The notes beneath the pieces were generated by a model that did no database searches, was not told where the DNA came from, and saw nothing but the letters and a program-made list of their open reading frames with translations. 64,000 nt of DNA. Source: Molanna angustata. Its lineage: Eukaryota > Arthropoda > Insecta > Trichoptera > Molannidae. The position numbers and the translations under genes were made by a program. The first letter of the stretch is position 1. Every line of letters starts with the position of its first letter. The stretch spans positions 7,473,486-7,537,485 of the forward strand of contig OY754964.1 of NCBI GenBank assembly GCA_963576475.1, read 5' to 3'. Of the stretch, positions 54,235 through 64,000 are shown in pieces.

Positions 54235-56872
54235 ATTTAATGCCTCCACAGAGATGAGGCAAGAATATATATCTACAGGAAAACTGGAACATCAGACACT
54301 TCAGGGCTTACAACCTGTCATCGGTTGACTCACTTGATCACTTAAAGCGCTTGCGCAACGTTCACAAATTATTATGCCATTATATTGATTTCGCTTATCA
54401 ATCCCAATTTGAAAATTATATAATATGTTACGAAGTGACGCTTACGTCGTTTGGAAATAAGCGTGGTAACATGATCTCCATCTTCCTAAGACAATATAAC
54501 TTATTTATATAACACATGTTTTGAAATAAGCTTGGTAACATGATCTCCATCTTCCTAAGACAATATAACTTATTTATATAACACATGTATTGAAATAAGC
54601 TTGGTAACATGATCTCCATCTTCCTAAGACAATATAACTTATTTATATAACACATGTATTGAAATAAGCTTGGTAACATGATCTCCATCTTCCTAAGAAA
54701 ATATAACTTATTTATATAACACATGTATTGAAATAAGCTTGGTAACATGATCTCCATCTTCCTAAGACAATGTAACTTATTTATATAACACATGTATTGA
54801 AATAAGCTTGGTAACATGATCTCCATCTTCCTAAGACAATATAACTTATTTATATAACACATGTATTGAAATAAGCTTGGTAACATGATCTCCATCTTCC
54901 TAAGACAATATAACTTATTTATATAACACATGTATTGAAATAAGCTTGGTAACATGATCTCCATCTTCCTAAGACAATATAACTTATTTATATAACACAT
55001 GTATTGAAATAAGCTTGGTAACATGATCTCCATCTTCCTAAGACAATATAACTTATTTATATAACACATGTATTGAAATAAGCTTGGTAACATGATCTCC
55101 ATCTTCCTAAGACAATGTAACTTATTTATATAACACATGTATTGAAATAAGCTTGGTAACATGATCTCCATCTTCCTAAGACAATATAACTTATTTATAT
55201 AACACATGTATTGAAATAAGCTTGGTAACATGATCTCCATCTTCCTAAGACAATATAACTTTTTTATATAACACATGTATTGAAATAAGCTTGGTAACAT
55301 GATCTCCATCTTCCTAAGACAATATAACTTATTTATATAACACATGTATTGAAATAAGCTTGGTAACATGATCTCCATCTTCCTAAGACAATATAACTTA
55401 TTTATATAACACATGTATTGAAATAAGCTTGGTAACATGATCTCCATCTTTCTAAGACAATATAACTTATTTATATAACACATGTATTGAAATAAGCTTG
55501 GTAACATGATCTCCATCTTCCTAAGACAATATAACTTATTTATATAACACATGTATTGAAATAAGCTTGGTAACATGATCTCCATCTTCCTAAGACAATA
55601 TAACTTATTTATATAACACATGTATTGAAATAAGCTTGGTAACATGATCTCCATCTTCCTAAGACAATATAACTTATTTATATAACACATGTATTGAAAT
55701 AAGCTTGGTAACATGATCTCCATCTTCCTAAGACAATGTAACTTATTTATATAACACATGTATTGAAATAAGCTTGGTAACATGATCTCCATCTTCCTAA
55801 GACAATATAACTTATTTATATAACACATGTATTGAAATAAGCTTGGTAACATGATCTCCATCTTCCTAAGACAATATAACTTATTTATATAACACATGTA
55901 TTGAAATAAGCTTGGTAACATGATCTCCATCTTCCTAAGACAATGTAACTTATTTATATAACACATGTATTGAAATAAGCTTGGTAACATGATCTCCATC
56001 TTCCTAAGACAATATAACTTATTTATATAACACATGTATTGAAATAAGCTTGGTAACATGATCTCCATCTTCCTAAGACAATGTAACTTATTTATATAAC
56101 ACATGTATTGAAATAAGCTTGGTAACATGATCTCCATCTTCCTAAGACAATATAACTTATTTATATAACACATGTATTGAAATAAGCTTGGTAACATGAT
56201 CTCCATCTTCCTAAGACAATATAACTTATTTATATAACACATGTATTGAAATAAGCTTGGTAACGTGATCTCCATCTTCCTAAGACAATATAACTTATTT
56301 ATATAACACATGTATTGAAATAAGCTTGGTAACATGATCTCCATCTTCCTAAGACAATATAACTTATTTATATAACACATGTATTGAAATAAGCTTGGTA
56401 ACATGATCTCCATCTTCCTAAGACAATATAACTTATTTATATAACACATGTATTGAAATAAGCTTGGTAACATGATCTCCATCTTCCTAAGACAATGTAA
56501 CTTATTTATATAACACATGTATTGAAATAAGCTTGGTAACATGATCTCCATCTTCCTAAGACAATGTAACTTATTTATATAACACATGTATTGAAATAAG
56601 CGTGGTAACATGATCTCCATCTTCCTAAGACAATATAACTTATTTATATAACACATGTATTGAAATAAGCTTGGTAACATGATCTCCATCTTCCTAAGAC
56701 AATATAACTTATTTATATAACACATGTATTGAAATAAGCTTGGTAACATGATCTCCATCTTCCTAAGACAATGTAACTTATTTATATAACACATGTATTG
56801 AGAAATCGATTTGTTGACAAAAAATATCACAGACTCCTGACAAGGAAAAATCCAATGTTTGCGTAAATAATC
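54235..56872. mobile_element. Foldback family E copy hosting a minisatellite
   Basis: The left part (CAGGGCTTACAACCTGTCAT, AAGCGCTTGCGCAACGTTCA) is family E in plus orientation. The right end after the array (TTGTTGACAAAAAATATCAC, ACTCCTGACAAGGAAAAATC then CAATGTTTGCG) is the outer terminus in minus orientation. The array occupies the interior. Confidence 0.75.
54459..56804. repeat. 69-bp minisatellite, 34 units in exact register
   Basis: Unit AAGCTTGGTAACATGATCTC, CATCTTCCTAAGACAATATA, ACTTATTTATATAACACATG, TATTGAAAT (69 bp). The first unit starts at 54459 and the last at 56736, exactly 33 periods later, so there is no net indel. The commonest variant is CAATGTAAC for CAATATAAC, in about eight scattered units. 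Because 69 is 23 codons, the minus strand stays open for 800 codons. I regard that as an artefact, with no codon signal beyond the repeat. Confidence 0.95.
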
Positions 56873-56926
56873 ATAAAAATTATTCGATTTAATAATTATT
56901 TATATATATTTTTTTTTGCATTAATT

Positions 56927-57114
56927 CTGTGGGGCAAGTCTGGTTCAATCGGCGAAATCAAAACCCTCACGATTACCCATATCATGGATATAATTATTAT
57001 ATGGAGTTCTATGATATCTTTAGATGTCATAGAACTCCATATGATAATTATATCCATGATATGGGTAGTCACTAGGGTTTTGATTTCGCCGGTCGAACCA
57101 GACTTGCCCCCCTG
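56927..57114. mobile_element. Foldback MITE, family G short version (188 bp)
   Basis: Almost wholly palindromic: CTGTGGGGCAAGTCTGGTTC ... GATTACCCATATCATGGATA ... ATGGAGTTCTATGATATC, mirrored to GAACCAGACTTGCCCCCCTG. The ends match the 660-bp element at 9284-9943. A half copy is at 59905-59985. Confidence 0.85.
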
Positions 57115-57194
57115 GTTTATTGCAATAAGACGATCATTTTCAAACAAGCAAAGCATCGTGAATTCGCAAGTTAATTTAGTGTATTGATAATATA

Positions 57195-57320
57195 ATAATT
57201 AAGAAGACTGATCATAACCAGAGATCTCAAGGAGGCAAGGCTTCATTCGGAGGACAGAAGGACTTGGAGGATGAGGACTAGGAGAGCCGATCCCAAGTAA
57301 ATGGGATAAAGGCTAAGAAG
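57195..57320 (+). pseudogene. LINE C-terminal tip
   Basis: Reads RDLKEARLHSEDRRTWRMRT then RRADPK and a stop. DR..WR...RRADP followed by GAAGAAGAAG is the very end of many insect LINE ORFs. Confidence 0.65.
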
Positions 57321-57324
57321 AAGA

Positions 57325-58020
57325 AGAAAAAAAATATAAAAATGCAGAAAAGAGGGAGATAATTGAAAGACGCAGAAGGTGTTTTTCTTTAATATATGTA
57401 TGGATTGATTGAAATGACGTAAAATTCAAGGAAGAAAATCAAGGAAGAAGAAAAAAAATTAGGGTTTTTCAAACGAAAATCAAGTTTATAAACAAGAGTT
57501 TTCTCGGTGCATAGTTTAACTAATTGAAATTATCTTGCTAGAGCCCACAAAACCAAGTTTCTAAAAAACAATAAAATCATGAACAATTTGTGATAACTGC
57601 AAATTTCAATTAGCAAGGTTATTATTACAAGACATTATCCTACGAGACCAAGGTTAGTCTACAAGTTGAACTCGGTGTAGGTCAGTAAGACAAACGGCAA
57701 AACCTGTAACAACCAGAAGAAGTAACTTGTAACGCAAGGATAACGGTTACAGCATAAGAATCCAACCTTACATACATACATCTTAGAACATTATCTTAAG
57801 ACTTATGTACATCTGGTTGTAACCCCATAATAACATCATAGACACATGCCTTTCATACAAGTTTATGGTGTCTGCTGGTACATAATTGCATCGACACCGC
57901 ACAAATCACAATGCTCCAAATACCATGAAATGGATTATTTTGCACATCGTCGTGCAATTACGATATCAATTTAAGTAGTTGTTTTTACTTAAGAGAAATT
58001 AATAGGAGGAAATTGCTGTA
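57325..58020. other. No gene seen
   Basis: AT-rich with no motif-bearing frame. Confidence 0.45.
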
Positions 58021-58024
58021 ATAA

Positions 58025-58462
58025 AATATAATCTAAGGATCCCTATTCATAGTTCTGAATTTTTTAGCTCTTCATTTGAAGTAAATTCAGCTAGACTATG
58101 GAATAGCCAAAGTCCTGATATTACGTCGTCTATCTCACTTAACATCTTCAAGAAAAGGCTAAAGCAAAAATATTTATCTTACAACACCTTATTACATCTT
58201 CCTCTCCTCTTCCTTTCATTATCCTTTAGTTTTCCTATCATTGCTATGAATTGTTCTTATATGCTATCTTCTTTGTTTTTTTTTTACTTTTTCTGCTATC
58301 TTTATTTATTTTGTAACTGATTAACTTACTGCCATAGTACACATTGTTTTGTATATTTAACATTTACTCTGGTTGGTTGGAAGAAATTGCCATTAGGCAA
58401 TGAGCCCGCCAGTGTACTAATTATAATATGTAATGCAAGAAGATTCAAATAAATAAATAAAT
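58025..58462 (+). mobile_element. CR1/Jockey-like LINE, 3' coding end and 3' UTR
   Basis: Broken frames give SSSFEVNSARLW and SLNIFKKRLKQKYL. The UTR contains TGGTTGGTTGGAAGAAATTG then CCATTAGGCAATGAGCCCGC and an (AAAT)n tail. Sister of 4185-4655. Confidence 0.8.
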
Positions 58463-58464
58463 AT

Positions 58465-58812
58465 TTGTATAGCTGCATATACGCAAACATGGAATTTTTT
58501 CCCTTTCGGGAGTCAATGATATTTTGAATCAAATTTTGAGCATCTCAATAGAGACGAAGTTGGAATATTATAGGAGAATCTCAAGGCACCTGTGTACAAT
58601 ACGACCTGTCATCAGCTGGTTAACGTGATCAATTTATGCGATTGCGCAACGTTCATCAATTATGTCTTCTTGTTGAGTTCCCTATCAATCCGATTTTTGA
58701 AATTAATATTGATTATCATGAAAAATTGTTCATTTGAAAATAAGTTGACAACACCATCACCAGCTATGAGGTGATGAAGAAAATTTTTTGTAACGTCATC
58801 TATTGAGAAGTT
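58465..58812 (+). mobile_element. Foldback family E, single-arm copy
   Basis: CATATACGCAAACATGGAAT, GAGCATCTCAATAGAGACGA, GCGATTGCGCAACGTTCATC, TCATTTGAAAATAAGTTGAC, then TTGTAACGTCATCTATTGAG. The piece GAAAATAAGTTGACAACACC is the likely ancestor of the 69-bp satellite unit. It begins right at the tail of the preceding LINE. Confidence 0.75.
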
Positions 58813-59254
58813 GGTTTAGAAACTAATAAAGCAACAGTTCTTATCCATAAAAAAATAATTGTCATAAGGTAAGAAGTAGTTAAGTAGTTATGATGATGAG
58901 AAAAAAATATCACGATCGGCAAAGAACAGAACTTGTGAACAATCAATAAAAATTTACTTAGTTATAAAATGTAGATGATACAACTTTTTAATCATTTCAA
59001 ATATTTATCGTTCACTCAGTGGCAGTCCATTATCATGAATTGAATTTAAATTTATTTTTAACAATAAAAATAAAACACATTTTAATCCACAACGAGTATT
59101 ATTTAATTAGCCTTTCGCTAGACACAGCTTTTCACACAGCAATACTTTTCACCTTTTCATTTAACAAACACAGTTACCGTGATAAAGCCATTTTTTATTC
59201 ATTTATAGTCCGAGAAATAGACATGGCTGTTTTTTTTATATTATCTTTCGTATG

Positions 59255-59670
59255 AAAAAGGTAAGTGTAGCACCTGGTAGTGCTTGTGCGCATCCTCTTT
59301 ACAGGTGAAAATTGTAAACTATTTCAATATAATTTAATATTTTTATTATTGCATATGCGCAAACATTGGATTTTTTTTCCCTGTAGGAAGTCAAAGATAA
59401 TTTTTAACAGATTTTTAATTATCTCAATAGAGACGAAGTTGGAATATTTATTGTAGGAGAACCGGGAAATCAAGGCACCTACAGGGCTTACGACCTATCA
59501 TCGGCTGGTTTACGTGATCACTTTATGCGCTTGCGCAACGTTCACCAATTATGCCTTTTTAATGAGATCCCTATCAATTCAATTTTGAAAGTTCTATATA
59601 TTGTAATACTGAAATTCTTTTCGCTTGAAAATAAGGAATTTTTTACTACAGCCATCTATGGGTGAAATTA
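59255..59670 (+). mobile_element. Foldback family E, long single-arm copy
   Basis: CATATGCGCAAACATTGGAT, TCAATAGAGACGAAGTTGGA, AACGTTCACCAATTATGCCT, TCCCTATCAATTCAATTTTG. It is nearly identical to one arm of the 38.2 kb hairpin, including its loop, and shows the un-inverted state. The outer part 59260-59320 is shared with 38.9 kb. Confidence 0.85.
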
Positions 59671-59904
59671 TGAACAACAATCTTATTATTTTTTATTTAT
59701 TCAATATAATTTGTACATGTGTGTTTTTTTACTTACGAAATCCGTCCGTTTGTGAAATATGTACTTACCGTTACTGAAATATGTAAAAAAATATATTTAA
59801 AAAATGAAGAATTTTTTTTTTCAGTAATCTTCCCCGGTGTGCGATGAACCACAAATCACCAAGTTTCATTGTAATCAGATGGATGGTATAAGAGCGCAAA
59901 AATT

Positions 59905-59985
59905 CCAAACTCCATAAGATAATTATATCCACGATATCGGTTTTCGTGAGGGCTTTGATTCCACCGTTTGACTGGACTTGTCCCC
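59905..59985. mobile_element. Family G MITE, half copy
   Basis: AACTCCATAAGATAATTATA, CGTGAGGGCTTTGATTCCAC and GACTGGACTTGTCCCCC match the right half of 56927-57114. Confidence 0.65.
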
Positions 59986-59989
59986 CAAG

Positions 59990-60103
59990 TCCAATGACAT
60001 ACAGTCAACAGTACTCGTGAAAGAAATCGGTCGAGGCGGGATTCGAACCCATGTCCACTGGATCGCCAAAACGGCGCACTACCTCACTGCCACCAACCAA
60101 TCA
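59990..60103 (-). mobile_element. SINE family C
   Basis: The minus strand shows GGTTGGTGGCAGTGAGGTAG, GGGTTCGAATCCCGCCTCGA and CCGATTTCTTTCACGAG. The B box is intact. Confidence 0.65.
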
Positions 60104-60389
60104 TTTACACAAAAAAAATTCTACCTAATTCTAAAAATATAATTATATAAAATTTGTCCCAGCGACAGAGTAAGGAAATATACTGAGCTGACATAAGATA
60201 CGACAAGGCCAGGGGATTGGAACTTAGAGTAAGGTGGTATCCCAAACGCGTATTTACCTTTCCGTTTTGATTAGGAGGCAAGTACTGCCTCGAATTAGAC
60301 ATTAGTTTGTTGCGCTAATGCACTTAAAAACTCGTGTTGAATTCAAGTCACGTGTCCTCCAAAAGCATACATATTTTGTCACTTCTATT

Positions 60390-60530
60390 TAATACCCTCT
60401 TTAATCCTAATTCACCGCAGTACCTTAAAACCAAATTCACCTATTTATCTAATCGCGGCCTATCGCTTTGATCTGCTGAACGAACTACATTAAGTATCCC
60501 CATTCACAACAATGAATTTTTCATTGATGA
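60390..60530 (+). pseudogene. LINE coding remnant, SAERT family
   Basis: Reads PQYLKTKFTYLSNRGLSL, a stop, then SAERTTLSIPIHN, collinear with RPLRSAERTLLSIHIHSS at 4200. Confidence 0.6.
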
Positions 60531-60534
60531 ATTT

Positions 60535-61730
60535 TTAGGTAATCTTTACATTTTCATTCTGAATCATTAACAAAGTATTCAAATACGTTATATTGATTGC
60601 CACCAAAATTTGGTGGCATTGTAACGAGATGTGTACCAAGAAATATTGCTTGAGTCCATAGATTTTTATTATAATATACTAGATGTATTACTCCGTGCAA
60701 AAAGTGAGTCATGGAATATCGCGCGTTTGTGGTTTTGGTTGGCAACATATTTCTGTTTTCCTTACATTTCGACACATCCTAGATGTGTCGTAACTGTTCT
60801 CTTAACTTTAATAATTAAAATGTTTTTTAGACAAATAAATCCGAAAACAATTCACATTAGTCGTTATTTTCTATAGAAAAACGATGTGGTCTGGAACCAA
60901 TTCGTCGAAAATCCCACGGAAAAATGACACATCATACAAAATTTGCTAACTACGACATCTATTATAATAAAAATATATGCTTAAGTCATGTCTATAGATT
61001 ATTTGTCTGTGATTCCAGTTCTTATATATCTACAATTATTTAAGTTCCATTGTTCGTTTAAAGAAGCTGTCAGAACCCAAATGACATGATATTATTCTAT
61101 CTTCATATATTAAGTACTCATATATGTACAATGTAGGTAAAAAATAATATTATGTTAGTCACAATTTAATAACTAGTAATATTATTTCGAAAGGTATCTG
61201 GAATTACTTACTAGAAAAGTTCTTGTGACTTGAATAATAGATAATACACTAGAAGTAGAGAAAAAATATTATAATTGGCCATGTGAACGCACAAACAACA
61301 TCATATTATAACCAATTATTTCTCATTAACTCTTCAGATATTTATATGATGAGAAAAAATGTTATAAATTCTGTGTGTTTAATGATTTCATACAAGATAT
61401 CTAACTTATTAAAAACATTCACGATTTAATAAGGGAATATTTCAAATAAACCATAGATTTCTCCTTGGAGGAAATAATCGAACGGAAAAGCCCCTAAGCG
61501 AAGATTTGTACACCATATTTTTTCTTTTTCTATAAACTTAGTAACAGAGTCACAGTGATCATACTAGAAAGATAATTCTTAAACAAGATATAAGTTATAG
61601 AAATTTAAAATGATGATGATACAACACTTATTTTTACAATAGGACCCAATTTTATAATTAGTTAATAATGTTAATGTTTGCATAAATATTATCAGCATCG
61701 ATAATAAAAAATAATATGCTTCCAAAATAT
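60535..61730. other. AT-rich, no gene seen
   Basis: A short hairpin GACACATCCTAGATGTGTC lies at 60769. Nothing else is interpretable. Confidence 0.5.
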
Positions 61731-61734
61731 ACAT

Positions 61735-62095
61735 ATGCAGAAAAATATATTATTCAATGCCAATGTTCACACTTACCCTACGAAAGGATGTCAGGATTTT
61801 AGACTTCCAAAAACGAGATTAACAAGTACACAAAATTGTTTATACCATAAAGGTCTCAAAATATATAATAGTTTGCCATCATACATAAAAGAAACCACAA
61901 GTCTTGCCACCTTTCGTAGGCTAGGTGCTGAACACATAGTTAAAAAATATTAATGTTCTCCATACTTTTACATGTTTTAATAATTAAGTATCTCTGTACC
62001 ATAATTTATTATTGTATCAAAAAAAAAACTTTTTGTTTACACTAGATGTATTAATTTTGTATTTTTTACGTCTAAATAAAAGTTACTACTACTAC
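61735..62095 (+). mobile_element. CR1-like LINE C-terminus and 3' UTR
   Basis: A frame ending at 61953 reads GCQDFRLPKTRLTSTQNCLY, HKGLKIYNSLPSYIKETTSL then ATFRR. This is the (R.K)..LRLP.TR.....S..Y.GLK.YN.LP..IK...SL..FKR signature of CR1/Jockey C-termini. The 3' end finishes in (ACT)n at 62082-62103. Confidence 0.75.
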
Positions 62096-62217
62096 TACTA
62101 CTATCAAAAGTCGAAAAACTCAGTTCGGGCAACTGCAAAGGAACCACAACATTAAAATGGCTACCGGATTCTCCTAGATTTTGGCGGTAAATTTGTCATT
62201 TATTTATTCTTTATTAA

Positions 62218-62311
62218 TTAACAGGTACTATGTCAAATATTAATTTAACACGCACCCAATAACAAGTTGCCACATTCGAGAGACTTGCGATATTAATCGT
62301 CTCACAGATCC
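62218..62311 (-). mobile_element. SINE family B, 3' half
   Basis: ACAGGTACTATGTCAAATAT, TTAACACGCACCCAATAACA and CGTCTCACAGATCC. It ends abruptly at the next hairpin element. Confidence 0.75.
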
Positions 62312-62320
62312 AGGGTCATA

Positions 62321-62450
62321 AGGTCGTATTACGGGAGTTACTTAAGAATGATGTAAGAAAAAGTTGAGGTGCCGTAATCAGTATTCTCGCAGTACGGGAC
62401 CTTACCTTTTTCTTACAAATTTCTCAAATAACTCTTGTAATACGACCCCT
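62321..62450. mobile_element. 130-bp foldback MITE
   Basis: AGGTCGTATTACGGGAGTTA is mirrored by AACTCTTGTAATACGACCCC, and TGTAAGAAAAAG by CTTTTTCTTACA-like sequence inside. Its left edge coincides with the end of the SINE B fragment. Confidence 0.7.
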
Positions 62451-62459
62451 AGTCAAGTA

Positions 62460-63340
62460 TTTATATTTTGTATCGATATTTTAATTTTTCTCTCTCCCTG
62501 ACGGCGCTACAGTCCAAACCATGCCTCAGCATCCCAAACCATAGATTGACTTGATTTTACCAAACCATAGATTTACTTAAAACAATAAAATAAAGCGGAA
62601 ACATAGATAATGACATATTATTATGTAAATAAAAACAAATGCACCTCCATTCGCACGTAGATTAAATGGATTATTTACTTTTCTCTGTCGGTATCGAATA
62701 ATGTCATAAATGTCAATTCAAATTTATATATTCATTAATTTATATAAACAAAACAAAGTCGGGTTGATTACACCATTTATAAAGCAAGAACATCTAGATA
62801 AATATTATATGCCAATAAACTATTGAACTTAATCATTTTTTGTATTGAAATTAACCATTTATTCCGTTAATATAATCCTTAATTAAGTTTAGCTAAAAGT
62901 TAAAAAATTCTCTCTTTTTATTCCAGATAGACTTAGAACAACTTTAGACTGTTTTCGAAAAATCCGGTAGGGTTTCCACTACAATGTGCATAAAAATGTA
63001 TGTGTCCTTTTTGCATTCGATACCAATTATATAATTCGAATAAAATGAAATAAATACGAGTATTTTTGAATAATAATATATTATATTTTAATACTTAACA
63101 TGAAAATCACCACTGTGTTAAAACTGGCATTATTCAATTGTTACTCGTTTCGTGAAATGACAGAAAATAACTCAATTTAGTTTGACTATAGCAATAGAAC
63201 AAATGATTAGTTTTTTTTGAACATTACATAAGAATATATTCTTTGGAGAAAGGTGTTATGAACTGTCATTGTTTGTGTAAAGACAATCACAGTATTTATA
63301 CTTTATTACACAAAATTTATGGATATATTAATTTGGTGGC
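62460..63340. other. AT-rich, no gene seen
   Basis: No motif or repeat recognised. Confidence 0.5.
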
Positions 63341-63344
63341 ATCA

Positions 63345-63600
63345 AACTTAGACTGTCAAATATAACAAAAAAAGTTGGCGGCAGCTATAAAGAAATTATT
63401 AGCTACTGTTTATGTTCTGCATTAGCTTTCCTCCTGTTACGTGAACTACCATCTCTTGGAAGGACGTCCTGGAGGACAGCTTTTTTGAGGAACATTATCC
63501 CTGACCATTATGACATTCAACTGAAGTTATATACAGTTATTACGTATACCTTGTTACGTATTAACCCTAGAACAGGTATACCTAGTTGGGTAGCAATTAT
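63345..63600 (+). other. Open frame with a possible M1-aminopeptidase-like scrap
   Basis: A frame without ATG but free of stops reads through FLRNIIPDHYDIQLKLYTVI at about 63490-63550. The (RLP)..I.P.HYDI.L pattern starts the N-terminal domain of M1 aminopeptidases. Only one such motif is present, with no flanking domain, and the frame runs into the short repeat shared with 34976. It could be an exon scrap or chance. Confidence 0.2.
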
Positions 63601-63604
63601 CTAT

Positions 63605-64000
63605 TTTTAATGAAGCATATATAAATGATGTGATATAAAAGGAATAAAACAAAAAAGAACATAAGTATAACAAATTAATTTAGATCACTAATCTCAAAAA
63701 AAAATGATTCTTCATTCTTTTTTTTAGACAAATTGATAATGTGAAGTTGATCAAGAATTTTCGGTAATAATTTTAGATTTGTGGCATAAGCGTTTAGTGC
63801 GAACATAATTATATAGCATTTGGTAACAGACACTTACAATAGCATTTAAAAGTTTACTAGTGTTAAAAACTGTACCATCACTTGATACATTATTAATATT
63901 AGTTGACTTTGTTAAACAAATGACTCACATAACCGTTTCATATTTAAAAAAAAACTACAAAAAAATATCTAGCCCCATTTTCCGAGATATTATGTACTTA
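63605..64000. other. AT-rich end of window
   Basis: Nothing recognisable. Confidence 0.5.

Noticed and set aside
54459..56804. CRISPR-like array
   Set aside because: The repeats are contiguous 69-bp units without unique spacers, in a eukaryotic context.
54428..56830. 800-residue minus-strand protein
   Set aside because: It is only the 69-bp minisatellite read in a frame that happens to lack stops; the variation between units shows no coding constraint that I can see.

Overview
The window looks like a stretch of an AT-rich insect genome made almost entirely of transposable elements. I found no convincing intact host gene. The RTE-like LINE fragments (motifs such as NGRPDKDIERRV and LRWFGHMGRMNEERLTK), the many short TACCTACC/GGTAGGTA runs and the SINE tail types resemble what I know of moths and butterflies. 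Lepidoptera is therefore my best guess, but it is an inference and the sequence does not prove it.

The centrepiece is a nearly pristine Ty3/gypsy LTR retrotransposon at 28147-34064. It has 201- and 216-bp LTRs that are identical except for one 15-bp tandem duplication, a primer-binding-like site, a polypurine tract, an open gag (SAP-like N-terminus, coiled coil, CCHC knuckle) and an open pol (protease, RT, RNase H, DD35E integrase, GPY/F). Gag and pol overlap in a -1 arrangement, with a candidate slippery site directly before the gag stop. Behind pol, where env would sit, is a third ORF that is neither env nor gag. I read it as an OARD1/TARG1-like macrodomain (ADP-ribose hydrolase fold, both catalytic positions kept) followed by one CCCH zinc finger. 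I know of no described retrotransposon with this pairing, and it is the main discovery candidate here.

From 0 to 28 kb the window holds LINE 3' ends (RTE-like, CR1/Jockey-like), four tRNA-headed SINE families, a pseudogene of a YHxxCY-type protein (3.6-4.0 kb), Helitron-like coding debris (15.0-15.7 kb), a 337-bp MITE with a TTA duplication that splits a LINE ORF (17.36-17.70 kb), several terminal-inverted-repeat elements and hairpins, and minisatellites of 18 and 27 bp.

From 34 to 49 kb there is a 33-bp minisatellite, a hAT-like element, a 171-bp-arm foldback (38.17-38.53 kb) belonging to a family with copies at 24.5, 40.8, 54.2, 58.5 and 59.3 kb, and more SINE and RTE fragments. At 49.6-53.2 kb a SINE whose tail is (ATT)n is split by two head-to-tail, 5'-truncated R4/Dong-like LINE copies. 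The outer copy is flanked by an 18-bp duplication. At 54.46-56.80 kb 34 perfectly in-register 69-bp units sit inside one foldback element and create a spurious 800-codon reading frame. The last 7 kb hold further foldbacks, LINE ends and a possible scrap of M1-aminopeptidase coding sequence near 63.4 kb.

Functionally the only coherent gene set is gag-pol-ORF3 of the LTR element. Everything else is retrotransposon or DNA-transposon debris, much of it nested, which gives relative insertion ages.
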